A stretch of DNA of 41,367 nt from Chromatiales bacterium (GCA_022360905.1 JAKSBX010000035.1:1-41367); one strand, 5' to 3'. Counted from the first letter of the stretch, positions 7,515 to 17,884 are shown. The notes: generated from the letters alone by a model not told the origin. Numbers and translations: made by a program.

Positions 7515-9794
7515 GTGTCACCAACCGGTTTTAAAGAACAACTCAAACACTTCATACACAGTCAATGGTTCCGCTATCTGACCATCTCTTTGATGACGCT
7601 GTTACTGTTTGCACCCTTGTTGCTTATTCCACAGATATTCGAACAGAGTGACCTCTGTGGCGGTATGTGCATGAGACGCTTCTTTCTGCTCTTTCCCGGT
7701 ATTGGTTGGGATGACTTCATGCGGCAGATTGAAACCGCAGCGATTGGTGTGGCGATTCTGTTGACCATATTGGGGGTGACATTCCTGTTTGGTCGGCTCT
7801 GGTGTGGCTACCTCTGTCCAATGGGGGGAGTGCCGGAACTGGTCAGCAAACTGTTTCATGATCGTTGGAAGATCGACTATCGGTCACTGCCTCAGGTACC
7901 GATACGCTATGGATACTTCATCACCTATCTGATCCTGCTGCCCGCCTTGGGTTTCAGTGCCTGCACACTCTGTAATTTCATTACCCTGCCAAGGTTGTTT
8001 GAGGCGCTGAGTGGTGATTTACGTGGTATTGCCTATCTGATTTCGACCATCGGTGCCGTCAATCTTGGATTACTGATTCTACTCGGTTTCTTTGCCAAGC
8101 TTGGCCGGGGATACTGTCAGTTTCTCTGCCCGATAGGTGCGATCGATGGCTTGGTGAACCGTCTGGGCGCTAAGCTGCCATTTGTTCGCCGGATCAGAGT
8201 GGAGCGCAACCGATGTACCGGATGTCGGGTTTGTGCGGAGGTCTGTATCTGTGGGGCTGTCCGCATGGTCGATCGCGTTGCGGTGGTCGATCAGCTCTCC
8301 TGTATGTCCTGCCGTGAATGCGTGGTTGCCTGCGAATGGGGGGCAATTGACTGGTTACCCATGCCCTCCGAAAAAATGCCCAAACGCCTCAAAAAAGGTA
8401 TCGAGGTATCACCACCTCCGGTTTGGACTGCGGTGACTACAGAACAGAATCCAAAGCAAAAGTACAACAATCGCCGACGCTGGGTATTCATCGGCCTGCT
8501 ATCAGGTATCGCGCTGCTATGGTTCAACATGGATGATGCAGCGGCTGGGGGGCGCCAATCCGATCCGGATGGTTGCCTGGTCTGTCATGGGGCTGAAGGG
8601 CTTGCCTATGTGAATGATAAAGGTGTCATCCGAAATGCCTCAATCAACTCGGACCACTACTTCTCCTCGATACATGGCAATGTACCTTGTCGGGACTGCC
8701 ATCGGAAGATCCGTGAATATCCACATAAAGCTGAAAACGGAGCAGTCGATTGTTCCGCTTCATGCCATCTTGAAGAGCCATCCCAAGGCGTAGCCTACAG
8801 CCATGAGACGATCGCTGAAGAGTTTACCGAATCGATCCATGGTAAAGGGGCCGTTGATGGGCTCACCGCAGAGAACCGATGGGATGAAAGCCGTAACGAT
8901 AGACCACCTTCCTGTCGACGTTGTCACTCAAATACCCTCTATATCCCATTGAACAAAAGGGAGGAGTTCAAAGAGGTTTTTGCCCATGAGGAGGAGGTTT
9001 GCGGCAACTGCCATCAGGGAGAGGTCTGGAACGGTCAGATGGGGGGGCATATCCTGCGTCGCCTGCTTGGTGTCCGTTGGACGAAGCAGGAGGAGGTGGC
9101 CATGTGTAATGACTGCCACCTGGATCGGCAGGCTATGACAGAGACACAACGTGAGGATGCCCTGTCAGGGGAAAAGAAACCCAGTGATGCTCACTTTGTC
9201 TATGCCTCGGACAGTTATGAGATGACCTTGCACGGTCGACTGGTGAGTGAAGACAACAGCCATGGCGTCTCCTGCAACGAGTGTCATGCGCCGCAGGGGT
9301 ATCATCATGGCATTCTGCCAACCGAGCATCCGGAGTCCGCTGTCAACCCGGATCAGCTCCCTCAACTGTGTGGTTCATCCGGGTGTCACGGTTACGTGGA
9401 CAACCCGTACAACGAAGATTTTCTGCTCAGTGACATGCACGATCTTGACTGGGTGCCGGGCTACTTTGTCAACACGCCTCTGATCGAGACATGGCAGACC
9501 TCAGATTGGCAAAAGGTACTGATGTTTATCGCGCCGGTATCCATGATCTTCATTGTAACCGGTGTCATCTGGTCGATTTTTGCCGGTTCCAGGTCGGATG
9601 CACTGCCAATCCTTGGCGGCAATAGATTCGAGAAAGTGTTTCTGGTGAGAAAAAAGCGCCCAATCAAAAAAGCGAAGAAGACCGACCAGGTGATCAAGGA
9701 CAGAGTTTTTCGCCAGCGGGTGAAGCGAAGATGGGCTGAAAAATTCAATCGTCTGCGCAGAAAAAATGGCAATCCCCAGGGAACCTCTGAATGA
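7515..9794 (+). CDS. NapH-like iron-sulfur membrane protein fused to an octahaem cytochrome
   Basis: A 759-residue fusion. Residues 1-275 resemble NapH/NosR-type proteins: membrane segments near 20-40, 75-95, 133-155 and 175-195, two CX3CP motifs (CGYLCP at 97, CQFLCP at 201), and two 4Fe-4S sites with CX2CX2CX3C spacing at 234-244 and 263-273, lacking the usual trailing proline. A basic stretch (318-322) and a membrane segment (about 323-338) then lead to a domain with eight haem motifs: CXXCH at 354, 392, 467, 496, 531 and 588, CX3CH at 413, and CX4CH at 619. A last helix (667-690) and a long Lys/Arg tail follow. The start is GTG with GAGGA upstream. Probable role: take electrons from quinol in the inner membrane and pass them to periplasmic cytochromes, or the reverse. 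Confidence 0.88.
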   Translation: MSPTGFKEQLKHFIHSQWFRYLTISLMTLLLFAPLLLIPQIFEQSDLCGGMCMRRFFLLFPGIGWDDFMRQIETAAIGVAILLTILGVTFLFGRLWCGYLCPMGGVPELVSKLFHDRWKIDYRSLPQVPIRYGYFITYLILLPALGFSACTLCNFITLPRLFEALSGDLRGIAYLISTIGAVNLGLLILLGFFAKLGRGYCQFLCPIGAIDGLVNRLGAKLPFVRRIRVERNRCTGCRVCAEVCICGAVRMVDRVAVVDQLSCMSCRECVVACEWGAIDWLPMPSEKMPKRLKKGIEVSPPPVWTAVTTEQNPKQKYNNRRRWVFIGLLSGIALLWFNMDDAAAGGRQSDPDGCLVCHGAEGLAYVNDKGVIRNASINSDHYFSSIHGNVPCRDCHRKIREYPHKAENGAVDCSASCHLEEPSQGVAYSHETIAEEFTESIHGKGAVDGLTAENRWDESRNDRPPSCRRCHSNTLYIPLNKREEFKEVFAHEEEVCGNCHQGEVWNGQMGGHILRRLLGVRWTKQEEVAMCNDCHLDRQAMTETQREDALSGEKKPSDAHFVYASDSYEMTLHGRLVSEDNSHGVSCNECHAPQGYHHGILPTEHPESAVNPDQLPQLCGSSGCHGYVDNPYNEDFLLSDMHDLDWVPGYFVNTPLIETWQTSDWQKVLMFIAPVSMIFIVTGVIWSIFAGSRSDALPILGGNRFEKVFLVRKKRPIKKAKKTDQVIKDRVFRQRVKRRWAEKFNRLRRKNGNPQGTSE

Positions 9795-9901
9795 ACCGTC
9801 ATTCCTTTGAATTTCGGTCGAAAGATCCCGGTATATGCCAGGATGGCAAAAAGTGAATTAACCAGCGATTCCCTGAGTGGGAAAAAGTTAAGAGTCAGGT
9901 A

Positions 9902-10633
9902 ATGCAATCAGCAATCAAATCTGTAGTGATCTTATCACTCATACTATTCACAGCCTCCAGCCACGCTGAGTCTCTCTACCTAACCCAGGTCAAACAGGCA
10001 ACATGGAACAAGCAGGCCTTTAATGAAACAGTTGAGAAGTTGGAGGCTTATAAACCAATCGAGTTTGCCGAACCACTCAAGGTGTCACCATTTCATAACC
10101 AGCAACAGCCAGAAAACCGGACAGAGCGGGATTTCTGTATCTCCTGTCATACAGTCTACCCACACTCAAACAGTGAAAGGTATCGTAGTTACCTGAATAT
10201 GCATGTTGGCTATCTCGCCTGTGCCAGCTGCCATTTCAAACCGGAAAATGTCGATTTCGATTATCGGTGGCATGCGTGGGCTGATATCGCTAAAGGTAAG
10301 CCGAGTAAAAGCAGACATATCGTACCCTTTTACCAACAGAGTGCTGAGACACTGACCCGGAATCATCCGCAGATCAGTGCCATGCTGGATGCCTGGGAGC
10401 GGAGTGAATTGGCAGCGAAAGCAGAGCTGCACCTTAAAATCCATACGCCACTTGAACGGGATGGCCCAGCGTGTGATGTCTGCCATACAGAGCAAAACAG
10501 TGCGCTTGACTATCAGGCACTGGGATACAGTACAGAGGAGATCAAAGCAATTCAGGAGAATCGGATTTCCAAATTTCTCAGTGATGAGAACTTTAAGGAC
10601 AGACCGATCAAGTTGATGGATCTGTTGCAATGA
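9902..10633 (+). CDS. Periplasmic trihaem c-type cytochrome
   Basis: A 243-residue protein with a signal peptide ending SHA near residue 22 and three CXXCH motifs near 79, 107 and 191. The segments between are long and helical in character, unlike the haem-dense proteins upstream. It is preceded by a 107-bp gap, the only sizeable break in the cluster, and overlaps the following gene by 4 nt, so the two are coupled. The family was not recognised. It may be a dedicated partner of the NHL-dodecahaem protein. Confidence 0.85.
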   Translation: MQSAIKSVVILSLILFTASSHAESLYLTQVKQATWNKQAFNETVEKLEAYKPIEFAEPLKVSPFHNQQQPENRTERDFCISCHTVYPHSNSERYRSYLNMHVGYLACASCHFKPENVDFDYRWHAWADIAKGKPSKSRHIVPFYQQSAETLTRNHPQISAMLDAWERSELAAKAELHLKIHTPLERDGPACDVCHTEQNSALDYQALGYSTEEIKAIQENRISKFLSDENFKDRPIKLMDLLQ

Positions 10634-13014
10634 GACTGCTCCAAAGAGTCATCCCCATATTTTACCTACAAGGTTTCGGACTGATAGTTTGCAGCCTTTT
10701 GACCATGACATGGAATGTGCAAGCCGCCCCCCGTGCAAGCCTGTTGTTTGATCTGCAGGCTGATTTTGAGCAGCCGAGTGCCGTTAGGGTGTCTGAGAAG
10801 GGTGTGGTTCATGTATTGGATGGGGTCAATGGGCGTGTAGTCAAGTTCACACCCGATGGTCAAATCATCGGATCCATCTCTGCACCGAAAGGTGATTCCT
10901 TAAATCTGCCGATGGACCTCTATCTCTACCAGAATCAGATCATTGTTGCGGATAGTGGTAACCATCGACTGGTTATATTTTCGTCCGATGGGGAGATGAA
11001 AAAGACGATACCCCTGACAAAAGGTGATCAGAAGTTTGAACCTGTCCCAACCGGGCTTGCGGTCGTAGAAGACGTGTTCTACTGGAGTGATCGTGCCAAT
11101 TCAACCCTCTGTTCCACGGTGATTCCAACAGGTGAGGCACTGAAATGTTGGGGAGGATTTGGTTCCCGGGAGGGAGAGTTTCGTTATCCCTTTATGATAT
11201 CGACTGATCAGGATGACTATCTCTATGTTATTGATGTACTCAACGGCAGGGTACAGATATTCAATCATCGGGGGCGCTCGTTCGGTTCTGTTGCCAGATT
11301 CGGGGTGACTGAAACGAGTCTGTTGAGACCCAACGGCATCACGCTGGAGCAGAGTAATCAGATGCTGGTCAGTGATGCCTATACAGGCAGGATTCTGTTA
11401 TTCCGAGGTCGCAGTTTTGCTGGATTGTTATCCGATGAGAGGGGTAACCCCCTAAGCTTTGATCAGCCTGTGGGTATCGCCCGGTGGCAGGATAGACTCT
11501 ACATCGTTGAGATGGCCGCGCATCGCGTGCGGGTCATGCAGGTTGCTTCGTTGGAGCGTGATAAGAAGACTGATCGAATTGGGGCACATTTTACGCAACC
11601 AACCCGGCAGGATTGTGTCACCTGCCACCTGACCTGGTCAGAGGATTATCAACCGGAGGAGGGGGAAGCTGAGCCGATGCCCCCTGTTGGCAGTCAAAAA
11701 ATGTGTATGAGTTGTCATCACGGTGCGGTGGTTGACTCCCGGATAACCCTCGGTACAGGGGCACAACACCCTGACTACTATCACCCGGAAAAACAGGAGA
11801 AATTTTCTGAAATCGACAGCAGAGATGACTCAATGCCGGAGGAGTACCCCTATGTGGAACAGCAAATCCCCTATTGTGGCACCTGTCATACTCCACACCG
11901 ATTCAGCGAAGAGGATACCGGTTTAACACAGCAGGGTGAGAATCTTTGGATGCGGGGCGAGAATCAGGACAGCAAAATCTGTCGCCAATGCCATGAATCC
12001 CTGTTTACGGGAAGTGAGGATGAGGCTCGTGAGAAGGGGATACACCCGGTCTCACTCGATCTTGACGAAACGGTAGAGATCGGGGGCAAAGGAATCAATC
12101 GACTCAATTGTGAGAGCTGTCATGCAGTTCATGGTGGTGGAGAGGGGAGTACGTCACTGGTTGTCTCAAATAGTGAGGTTGGAACTCTGTGTGCAGCCTG
12201 TCATGCACGACATACTGCGAAGAGCCTGGAGGAGGCGAGAGAAAAAGGAGTACATCCGGTCAATATCGAGCTGGATGAACCGGTGACACTCAACAACCAG
12301 GAGATTACAAAAATTGATTGTCTGAGTTGCCACTCTGTTCACGGGGGGCACAAACAGACTGCAAGTCTGAAGCTTGATCACGCCAATGGGGAAATCTGTG
12401 AAACCTGTCATGAGCCGGCCATGGCGGTATTGAGAAGTGATCATGACCTGCGGATGAGTGCACCTGACTCTCATAACCTTCTGCAACAGTCACCTGAGGA
12501 AGCCGGTCTTTGCGGCAGTTGCCACAGTATGCACCAGAACAAGGAAAAGGACCCCATGTTGAGTGTGTCGGGTTTATCACCGAAGGATACAAAGCAGTCA
12601 CATATTGCGCGGGATAGACTTTGCCAGAATTGCCATTACGATCCGGGTATCGGAAAACGACGGGTGGTAGAAGACTATACCCATCCCTACCAGGACTTGG
12701 TGATGCGCTCGGATCCCGATTCCATGCCGCTGCTGGATGAAACAGAACAAGTGGCGGAGTCGGGAGAGATTGCCTGTATTACCTGTCATGATCCTCATGT
12801 ATGGTCACCATGGGAATCTGAAATGAGAATGAAGGACGCTCACATTGGAATCGAGGATACTGACCGGGATGGTACGATTATGAATAGCTTTCTCAGGGAA
12901 AAGAGTCTCAAGGAGAGTTTCTGCGTTGAGTGCCATGGCATTGAGACCCGTTTGAAATACAAGTACTACCATGATCAACGAAGCCGACCGGAACGGGCAG
13001 AGTACCTCCGCTGA
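10630..13014 (+). CDS. NHL beta-propeller fused to a dodecahaem cytochrome
   Basis: A 794-residue exported protein with a signal peptide (about residues 1-33). Residues 40-305 form NHL-type propeller repeats, with recurring blades such as IIVADSGNHRLVIF, YLYVIDVLNGRVQIF and RLYIVEMAAHRVRV. The rest carries twelve CXXCH motifs near 329, 359, 416, 451, 494, 521, 564, 590, 628, 665, 716 and 765. Residues 451-520 and 521-590 are a tandem repeat with an exact period of 70, each holding two haems and an EAREKG[IV]HPV block. An EF-hand-like DTDRDGTI sits near 743. The propeller may bind protein or a ligand while the haems conduct; whether it stays periplasmic or is secreted is not clear. Last gene of the run. 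Confidence 0.88.
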   Translation: MRLLQRVIPIFYLQGFGLIVCSLLTMTWNVQAAPRASLLFDLQADFEQPSAVRVSEKGVVHVLDGVNGRVVKFTPDGQIIGSISAPKGDSLNLPMDLYLYQNQIIVADSGNHRLVIFSSDGEMKKTIPLTKGDQKFEPVPTGLAVVEDVFYWSDRANSTLCSTVIPTGEALKCWGGFGSREGEFRYPFMISTDQDDYLYVIDVLNGRVQIFNHRGRSFGSVARFGVTETSLLRPNGITLEQSNQMLVSDAYTGRILLFRGRSFAGLLSDERGNPLSFDQPVGIARWQDRLYIVEMAAHRVRVMQVASLERDKKTDRIGAHFTQPTRQDCVTCHLTWSEDYQPEEGEAEPMPPVGSQKMCMSCHHGAVVDSRITLGTGAQHPDYYHPEKQEKFSEIDSRDDSMPEEYPYVEQQIPYCGTCHTPHRFSEEDTGLTQQGENLWMRGENQDSKICRQCHESLFTGSEDEAREKGIHPVSLDLDETVEIGGKGINRLNCESCHAVHGGGEGSTSLVVSNSEVGTLCAACHARHTAKSLEEAREKGVHPVNIELDEPVTLNNQEITKIDCLSCHSVHGGHKQTASLKLDHANGEICETCHEPAMAVLRSDHDLRMSAPDSHNLLQQSPEEAGLCGSCHSMHQNKEKDPMLSVSGLSPKDTKQSHIARDRLCQNCHYDPGIGKRRVVEDYTHPYQDLVMRSDPDSMPLLDETEQVAESGEIACITCHDPHVWSPWESEMRMKDAHIGIEDTDRDGTIMNSFLREKSLKESFCVECHGIETRLKYKYYHDQRSRPERAEYLR

Positions 13015-13241
13015 TTAAACGGATAGTAATTCAACTCCAAACTATTACGTTAACAAAAGACATTACACTCATCGTATGATGTTTGAGACAACAAATTTAT
13101 ACACAGGATAGGTAGTAAAGTTGTAAAAAATTCAGGACAGCAAAATTAAGTATAAAAGAGCTCCCCTCTCCCCAACACTCCACACCATTCAACTTTTCAC
13201 CTCCTCTCTGGATCTACTCACATTTACTAGGTATGTTATTA

Positions 13242-13271
13242 ACCCGGCGCCATATGAGTCATGTGCCGGGT
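13242..13271. repeat. Hairpin between the cytochrome cluster and the Nudix gene
   Basis: ACCCGGC at 13242-13248 pairs with GCCGGGT at 13265-13271 around a 16-nt loop, in a 288-bp gap. No T-run follows on either strand (AAAAAA follows on the plus strand), so it is not a standard intrinsic terminator. It may still end the upstream transcript or lie in the Nudix leader, 31 bp before its start codon. Confidence 0.35.
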
Positions 13272-13302
13272 AAAAAACCAACAGAATTGTGAAATCTGAT
13301 CA

Positions 13303-13899
13303 ATGAAATACAACTTTAAAATCGTTGATACCGACCCTGTCTACCGTGGATTTCTGAAAATCAACCGTTATCGTCTAAAACACGATCTCTATATGGGTGG
13401 AGAGAGTGATACCATCATTCGGGAACGGATCGAGGATATCGGGGCTGTATCGGTTCTGCTCTATGATCCACGTCAGGACAAGGTAGTACTGGTGGAGCAG
13501 TTTCGAATCGGTGTGGCCGGATACCAGAATCCCCCTTGGATGCTTGAAACCATCGGTGGTCTGCAGGATGGTGATGAAACTGAAGAGTCGGTAGCCAGAA
13601 GAGAGTCGATTGAAGAGGCCAATTGTGAGATCGGTCGCTTGAAAAGAATCTGTGAATTTGTGGTCAGCCCAGGCATATCGGTTGACCGTATAAAACTCTA
13701 TTGTGGTGAGGTCGATGCAACCAATGCCGCCGGTGTACACGGTCTGGATCATGAAGGAGAGGATATTCGGGTCGTGGTCATGGATGCGGATGAGGCGATC
13801 GGTGAGCTCTACCAGGGACGGGCGAATTCAACCAGTATCATCATTGCACTGCAATGGCTGGCAATACACCGGGAGTCACTTAGACAGGAGTGGAATTGA
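13303..13899 (+). CDS. nudF: Nudix hydrolase, ADP-ribose pyrophosphatase type
   Basis: A 198-residue protein of the usual NudF length. The Nudix box begins GGLQDGDETEESVARRE and continues SIEEANC (about residues 83-106), matching GX5EX7REUXEEXGU except that the penultimate glycine is asparagine. The catalytic glutamates of REXXEE are intact. The upstream region with VVLVEQFRIGV and the downstream SPGISVDRIKLYCG stretch match the ADP-ribose pyrophosphatase subgroup. It would hydrolyse ADP-ribose to AMP and ribose 5-phosphate in the cytoplasm. The gene stands alone, with a weak ribosome-binding site. Substrate specificity within the Nudix family is inferred. Confidence 0.85.
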   Translation: MKYNFKIVDTDPVYRGFLKINRYRLKHDLYMGGESDTIIRERIEDIGAVSVLLYDPRQDKVVLVEQFRIGVAGYQNPPWMLETIGGLQDGDETEESVARRESIEEANCEIGRLKRICEFVVSPGISVDRIKLYCGEVDATNAAGVHGLDHEGEDIRVVVMDADEAIGELYQGRANSTSIIIALQWLAIHRESLRQEWN

Positions 13900-13969
13900 T
13901 ATTTTATCAGTCCACAAATGATCCCATCAGACCTGTAGACAACATTAGCGTTTATTAGCGGACTTAAAT

Positions 13970-14926
13970 CTATAAATGCAACCGGGATAACTCACGATCC
14001 GGTACACCATACTCCCAAGCCTCATCGAACAGTGTCTGAAGCCGGCTGACGAAGTGCCGGTTATTGTATCGCGCCGTGCCTCTCACATTGGATGCCTGTT
14101 GTTTATAGAGGTATCCGCAATCGTCAACGAGCAAAAAATTCTCTTCAATATCGAGATGCTCATCGGAAGGTTTGCGAATTTCGATGACTGAAGGGAGGCG
14201 TTGTGCCAGATCGACCAAGCGATGACCTTGCTGCACAATTCGGCTGTTGTCCTGAACCACGATTCGAATCCGGCTGAATTTCGATCTCATGGCAAGCTGT
14301 TTCACCGCATCATGAAATGATTCGGTGTCATAGACGGCTGGATCAAGGTCGTAGCTGAACAGACAAAGGTATCTCTTTGCCTGTCTTACCATCGATGTGG
14401 CGTGGATCTGGTGATCTTCAACCCTGTTCATTTGAAACAGCTCATCATCCTCGCCCAGGGTGGCCAGCGTAAGCTCATCTTCCCTGGGTTGGTTCGTAAA
14501 CGAGAAGATCATTTTCCGATGGGGAATATCGGCTTCGTAGAAGACTTCGCCTTTGGCGATAAAACCGAATTTAGCGTAGAAGGATTCTGCGGTGGTTTGG
14601 GCGTGCAGGAACAATCGATCCTGGCCAACCCGGTCGGCCTGTTGCATCAGTTCCAGCAACAGGGCTGTGCCGATGCCCCGATTGCGCCATTCGCTAAGTA
14701 CTGCCATACGTCCAATCTGTCCATTTCCCAGCAATCGCGCCGTACCAATCGGTTGTTGATGGTTGTTCAATGCCAGCAGATGATAGGCGATGATGTCATC
14801 ATCGTCCCACTCCATACTTTCAGGAACGCCCTGTTCCTTAACGAACACCGGCTCTCTTACCTGACGTAGTAATTCCCGATCGTCGGGCCATATCGCCTGA
14901 CGGATTGTGAAGTCGTTAGTCGCCAT
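13970..14926 (-). CDS. GNAT acetyltransferase with an extra C-terminal domain
   Basis: A 318-residue two-part protein. Residues 1-145 are a GNAT fold of the ElaA type: VREPVFVKEQGVP near 23, the acetyl-CoA loop IGRMAVLSEWRNRGIGTALL near 71-90, and ESFYAKFGF near 114. Residues 150-318 form a separate domain with YLCLFSYDLDPAVYD and a run of short strands (IRIVVQD, NFLLVDDCGYLYK), reminiscent of a phospholipase-D-like fold but with no complete HKD motif seen. AGGAGG lies about 13 nt before the ATG, with GGAGAG nearer. The acetylated substrate is unknown. It lies downstream of roxA on the same strand, an arrangement I associate with other gammaproteobacteria. Confidence 0.8.
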   Translation of the reverse strand: MATNDFTIRQAIWPDDRELLRQVREPVFVKEQGVPESMEWDDDDIIAYHLLALNNHQQPIGTARLLGNGQIGRMAVLSEWRNRGIGTALLLELMQQADRVGQDRLFLHAQTTAESFYAKFGFIAKGEVFYEADIPHRKMIFSFTNQPREDELTLATLGEDDELFQMNRVEDHQIHATSMVRQAKRYLCLFSYDLDPAVYDTESFHDAVKQLAMRSKFSRIRIVVQDNSRIVQQGHRLVDLAQRLPSVIEIRKPSDEHLDIEENFLLVDDCGYLYKQQASNVRGTARYNNRHFVSRLQTLFDEAWEYGVPDRELSRLHL

Positions 14927-15028
14927 TGATGATTACTCTCCTCCTGTCTGCTTCCATACAAGCTGTTTCAGCGGTTCACTTATCAGTCATGCTATCGGAT
15001 TGCGGGCAAGCCGAAAAAACGACCATGG

Positions 15029-16210
15029 TCAGTGATCATCACTGAACAGGAAATGTCCCTCATTGTAGAGCCTGCAGAGCAGGCTTAGGTATTCAGGTTG
15101 TTCCAGCCACTCCTGCAGATATCCGAAATGCAGCTCCCGGTAGTGGGTGATGACGGGGAGAAACTCACCGGATGAGCTGGGCAGGGTATAGCTGTTGCCG
15201 TTTATGTAGAGGGTATCCAGGCCATCCTTCTCATAGCGGCTGAATGCTATCCGACTGTGACTGTTGCGATGGATTACCGCCTGTTCCCGGAATCGATTGA
15301 GAAAAGTCTGTTCAGCCAGAGTCTGTTCTGCGGGGATTACCTGCAGATGTGGTTTGGTTTCCGTCACCAGGCGGCCAAACCAGCGTTCATCCTGGTCGAG
15401 TCGATCCAGGCAGTTCTGCAGTTTGGCTTTAAAACCATCAAGGGCTTCAGGCTTGATCTCGGCCGGTGCAATTTGCGGTTTCAGAGCCGGATCTCGATAG
15501 CGCTGTTTGGGAAGTTGCTGTTCGATCCAGGACTCAAACCAGGCTGAGGCAATATCCTGCCAGGTCGGGGCACGAAACCCAACGGAACAGGTGATGGCTT
15601 CGCCTTCTGCGATACCCCAATGGGCCACATTGGGCGGCAGATAGAGCATATCCCCCTCTTGTAGAAGCCACTCCTGCTCGGCTTTAAAGTGGGGCAGAAT
15701 GCGCAGGTCGAGTCCGGGGATATAGTCGTTATCATCAACCGGTTGAGTGTGAATCTTCCAACGTCGACTACCCTTTGCCTGAAACAGAAAAACATCATAG
15801 TCATCGGTGTGGGGCCCAACCGAACCCTGGTCAACCGCGTAGCTGATCATGATGTCATCCAGACGCCAGTCCGGAATGAAGCGAAAATAGTCCAGCAGGT
15901 CTGCCACCTCAGGAATATATTTGTCCACATCCTGGACCAGCAGTGTCCAATGGCTTTCAGGCAGCTCCGCGAAGAGTGTCTCGGCAAATGGGCCATAGCG
16001 GGCTTCCCAAGGCGTAGCGCCATGCTTTTCCAGCACCAGGCGAGACTCGATCTCATCCTCGCAAGCCATGCCGGCCAGTTCTTCTGCTTCTATCTGGCAT
16101 CTGAAGTCGGGCAGTGCCTGACGAAATAAGAGCGGTTTTTTCTGCCAGTATGCGGTCAGAAATTTTTCAGTATCTATGTTTTTTGGAAAGTTAAGTAGAT
16201 GCATACCCAT
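15029..16210 (-). CDS. roxA: Ribosomal protein uL16 arginine 3-hydroxylase (RoxA/YcfD)
   Basis: A 393-residue Fe(II)/2-oxoglutarate-dependent JmjC-type oxygenase. The metal triad is visible as GPHTDDYD (H134 and D136) and NVAHWG (H197), close to the E. coli enzyme. The N-terminus FPKNIDTEKFLTAYWQKKPL is typical of YcfD. A longer frame opens at 16243, but the ATG at 16210 is preceded by GAGG at 7-nt spacing, so the shorter form is preferred. It hydroxylates an arginine in large-subunit protein uL16, tuning translation. It lies 3' of purB on the same strand, with a strong hairpin between them. Confidence 0.9.
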   Translation of the reverse strand: MGMHLLNFPKNIDTEKFLTAYWQKKPLLFRQALPDFRCQIEAEELAGMACEDEIESRLVLEKHGATPWEARYGPFAETLFAELPESHWTLLVQDVDKYIPEVADLLDYFRFIPDWRLDDIMISYAVDQGSVGPHTDDYDVFLFQAKGSRRWKIHTQPVDDNDYIPGLDLRILPHFKAEQEWLLQEGDMLYLPPNVAHWGIAEGEAITCSVGFRAPTWQDIASAWFESWIEQQLPKQRYRDPALKPQIAPAEIKPEALDGFKAKLQNCLDRLDQDERWFGRLVTETKPHLQVIPAEQTLAEQTFLNRFREQAVIHRNSHSRIAFSRYEKDGLDTLYINGNSYTLPSSSGEFLPVITHYRELHFGYLQEWLEQPEYLSLLCRLYNEGHFLFSDDH

Positions 16211-16425
16211 AGTGTACCTCATCATGGATTCAGTACCATTCACCGAACCAGCAAGGGGCTATTGAGCTGTGCGGTAAATTCGGTAGCACAAGAGTCCCTC
16301 TCTCGCAGGGGGGAGAGGTCGGCTGCAATTAATCTGATAACGCCATAATGATCGAAGATAATGGGAGAGCTGTGAGGCTGAAGATGGTTTGCAGTGAGTC
16401 TGATTTCTCCACTCACCCATGCCTT

Positions 16426-16460
16426 CATTCAATCCGCCACCAGTGGCAGCGGATTGAATG
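16426..16460. terminator. Strong hairpin 3' of purB
   Basis: CATTCAATCCGC (16426-16437) and GCGGATTGAATG (16449-16460) form a perfect 12-bp stem with an 11-nt loop, 36 bp beyond the purB stop codon. No T-run follows on either strand, so it is either a factor-dependent terminator, an mRNA 3'-end stabiliser, or an intergenic repeat unit. Confidence 0.45.
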
Positions 16461-16495
16461 GTGGTTTGGCATCAAATGTCCTTAACAGTTTGTTC

Positions 16496-17884
<1,389 letters not shown>

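Noticed and set aside
9791..9862. 23-codon frame overlapping the NapH-fusion stop codon (ATGA)
   Set aside because: Too short, no membrane or motif character; it merely fills the 107-bp gap.
13097..13211. Minus-strand AGGAGG-like sequence followed by an 18-codon frame
   Set aside because: Reflects a purine-rich tract on that strand; the peptide has no support.
16240..16428. 62-codon minus-strand frame between roxA and purB
   Set aside because: No motif and it overlaps the roxA upstream region and the purB 3' hairpin.
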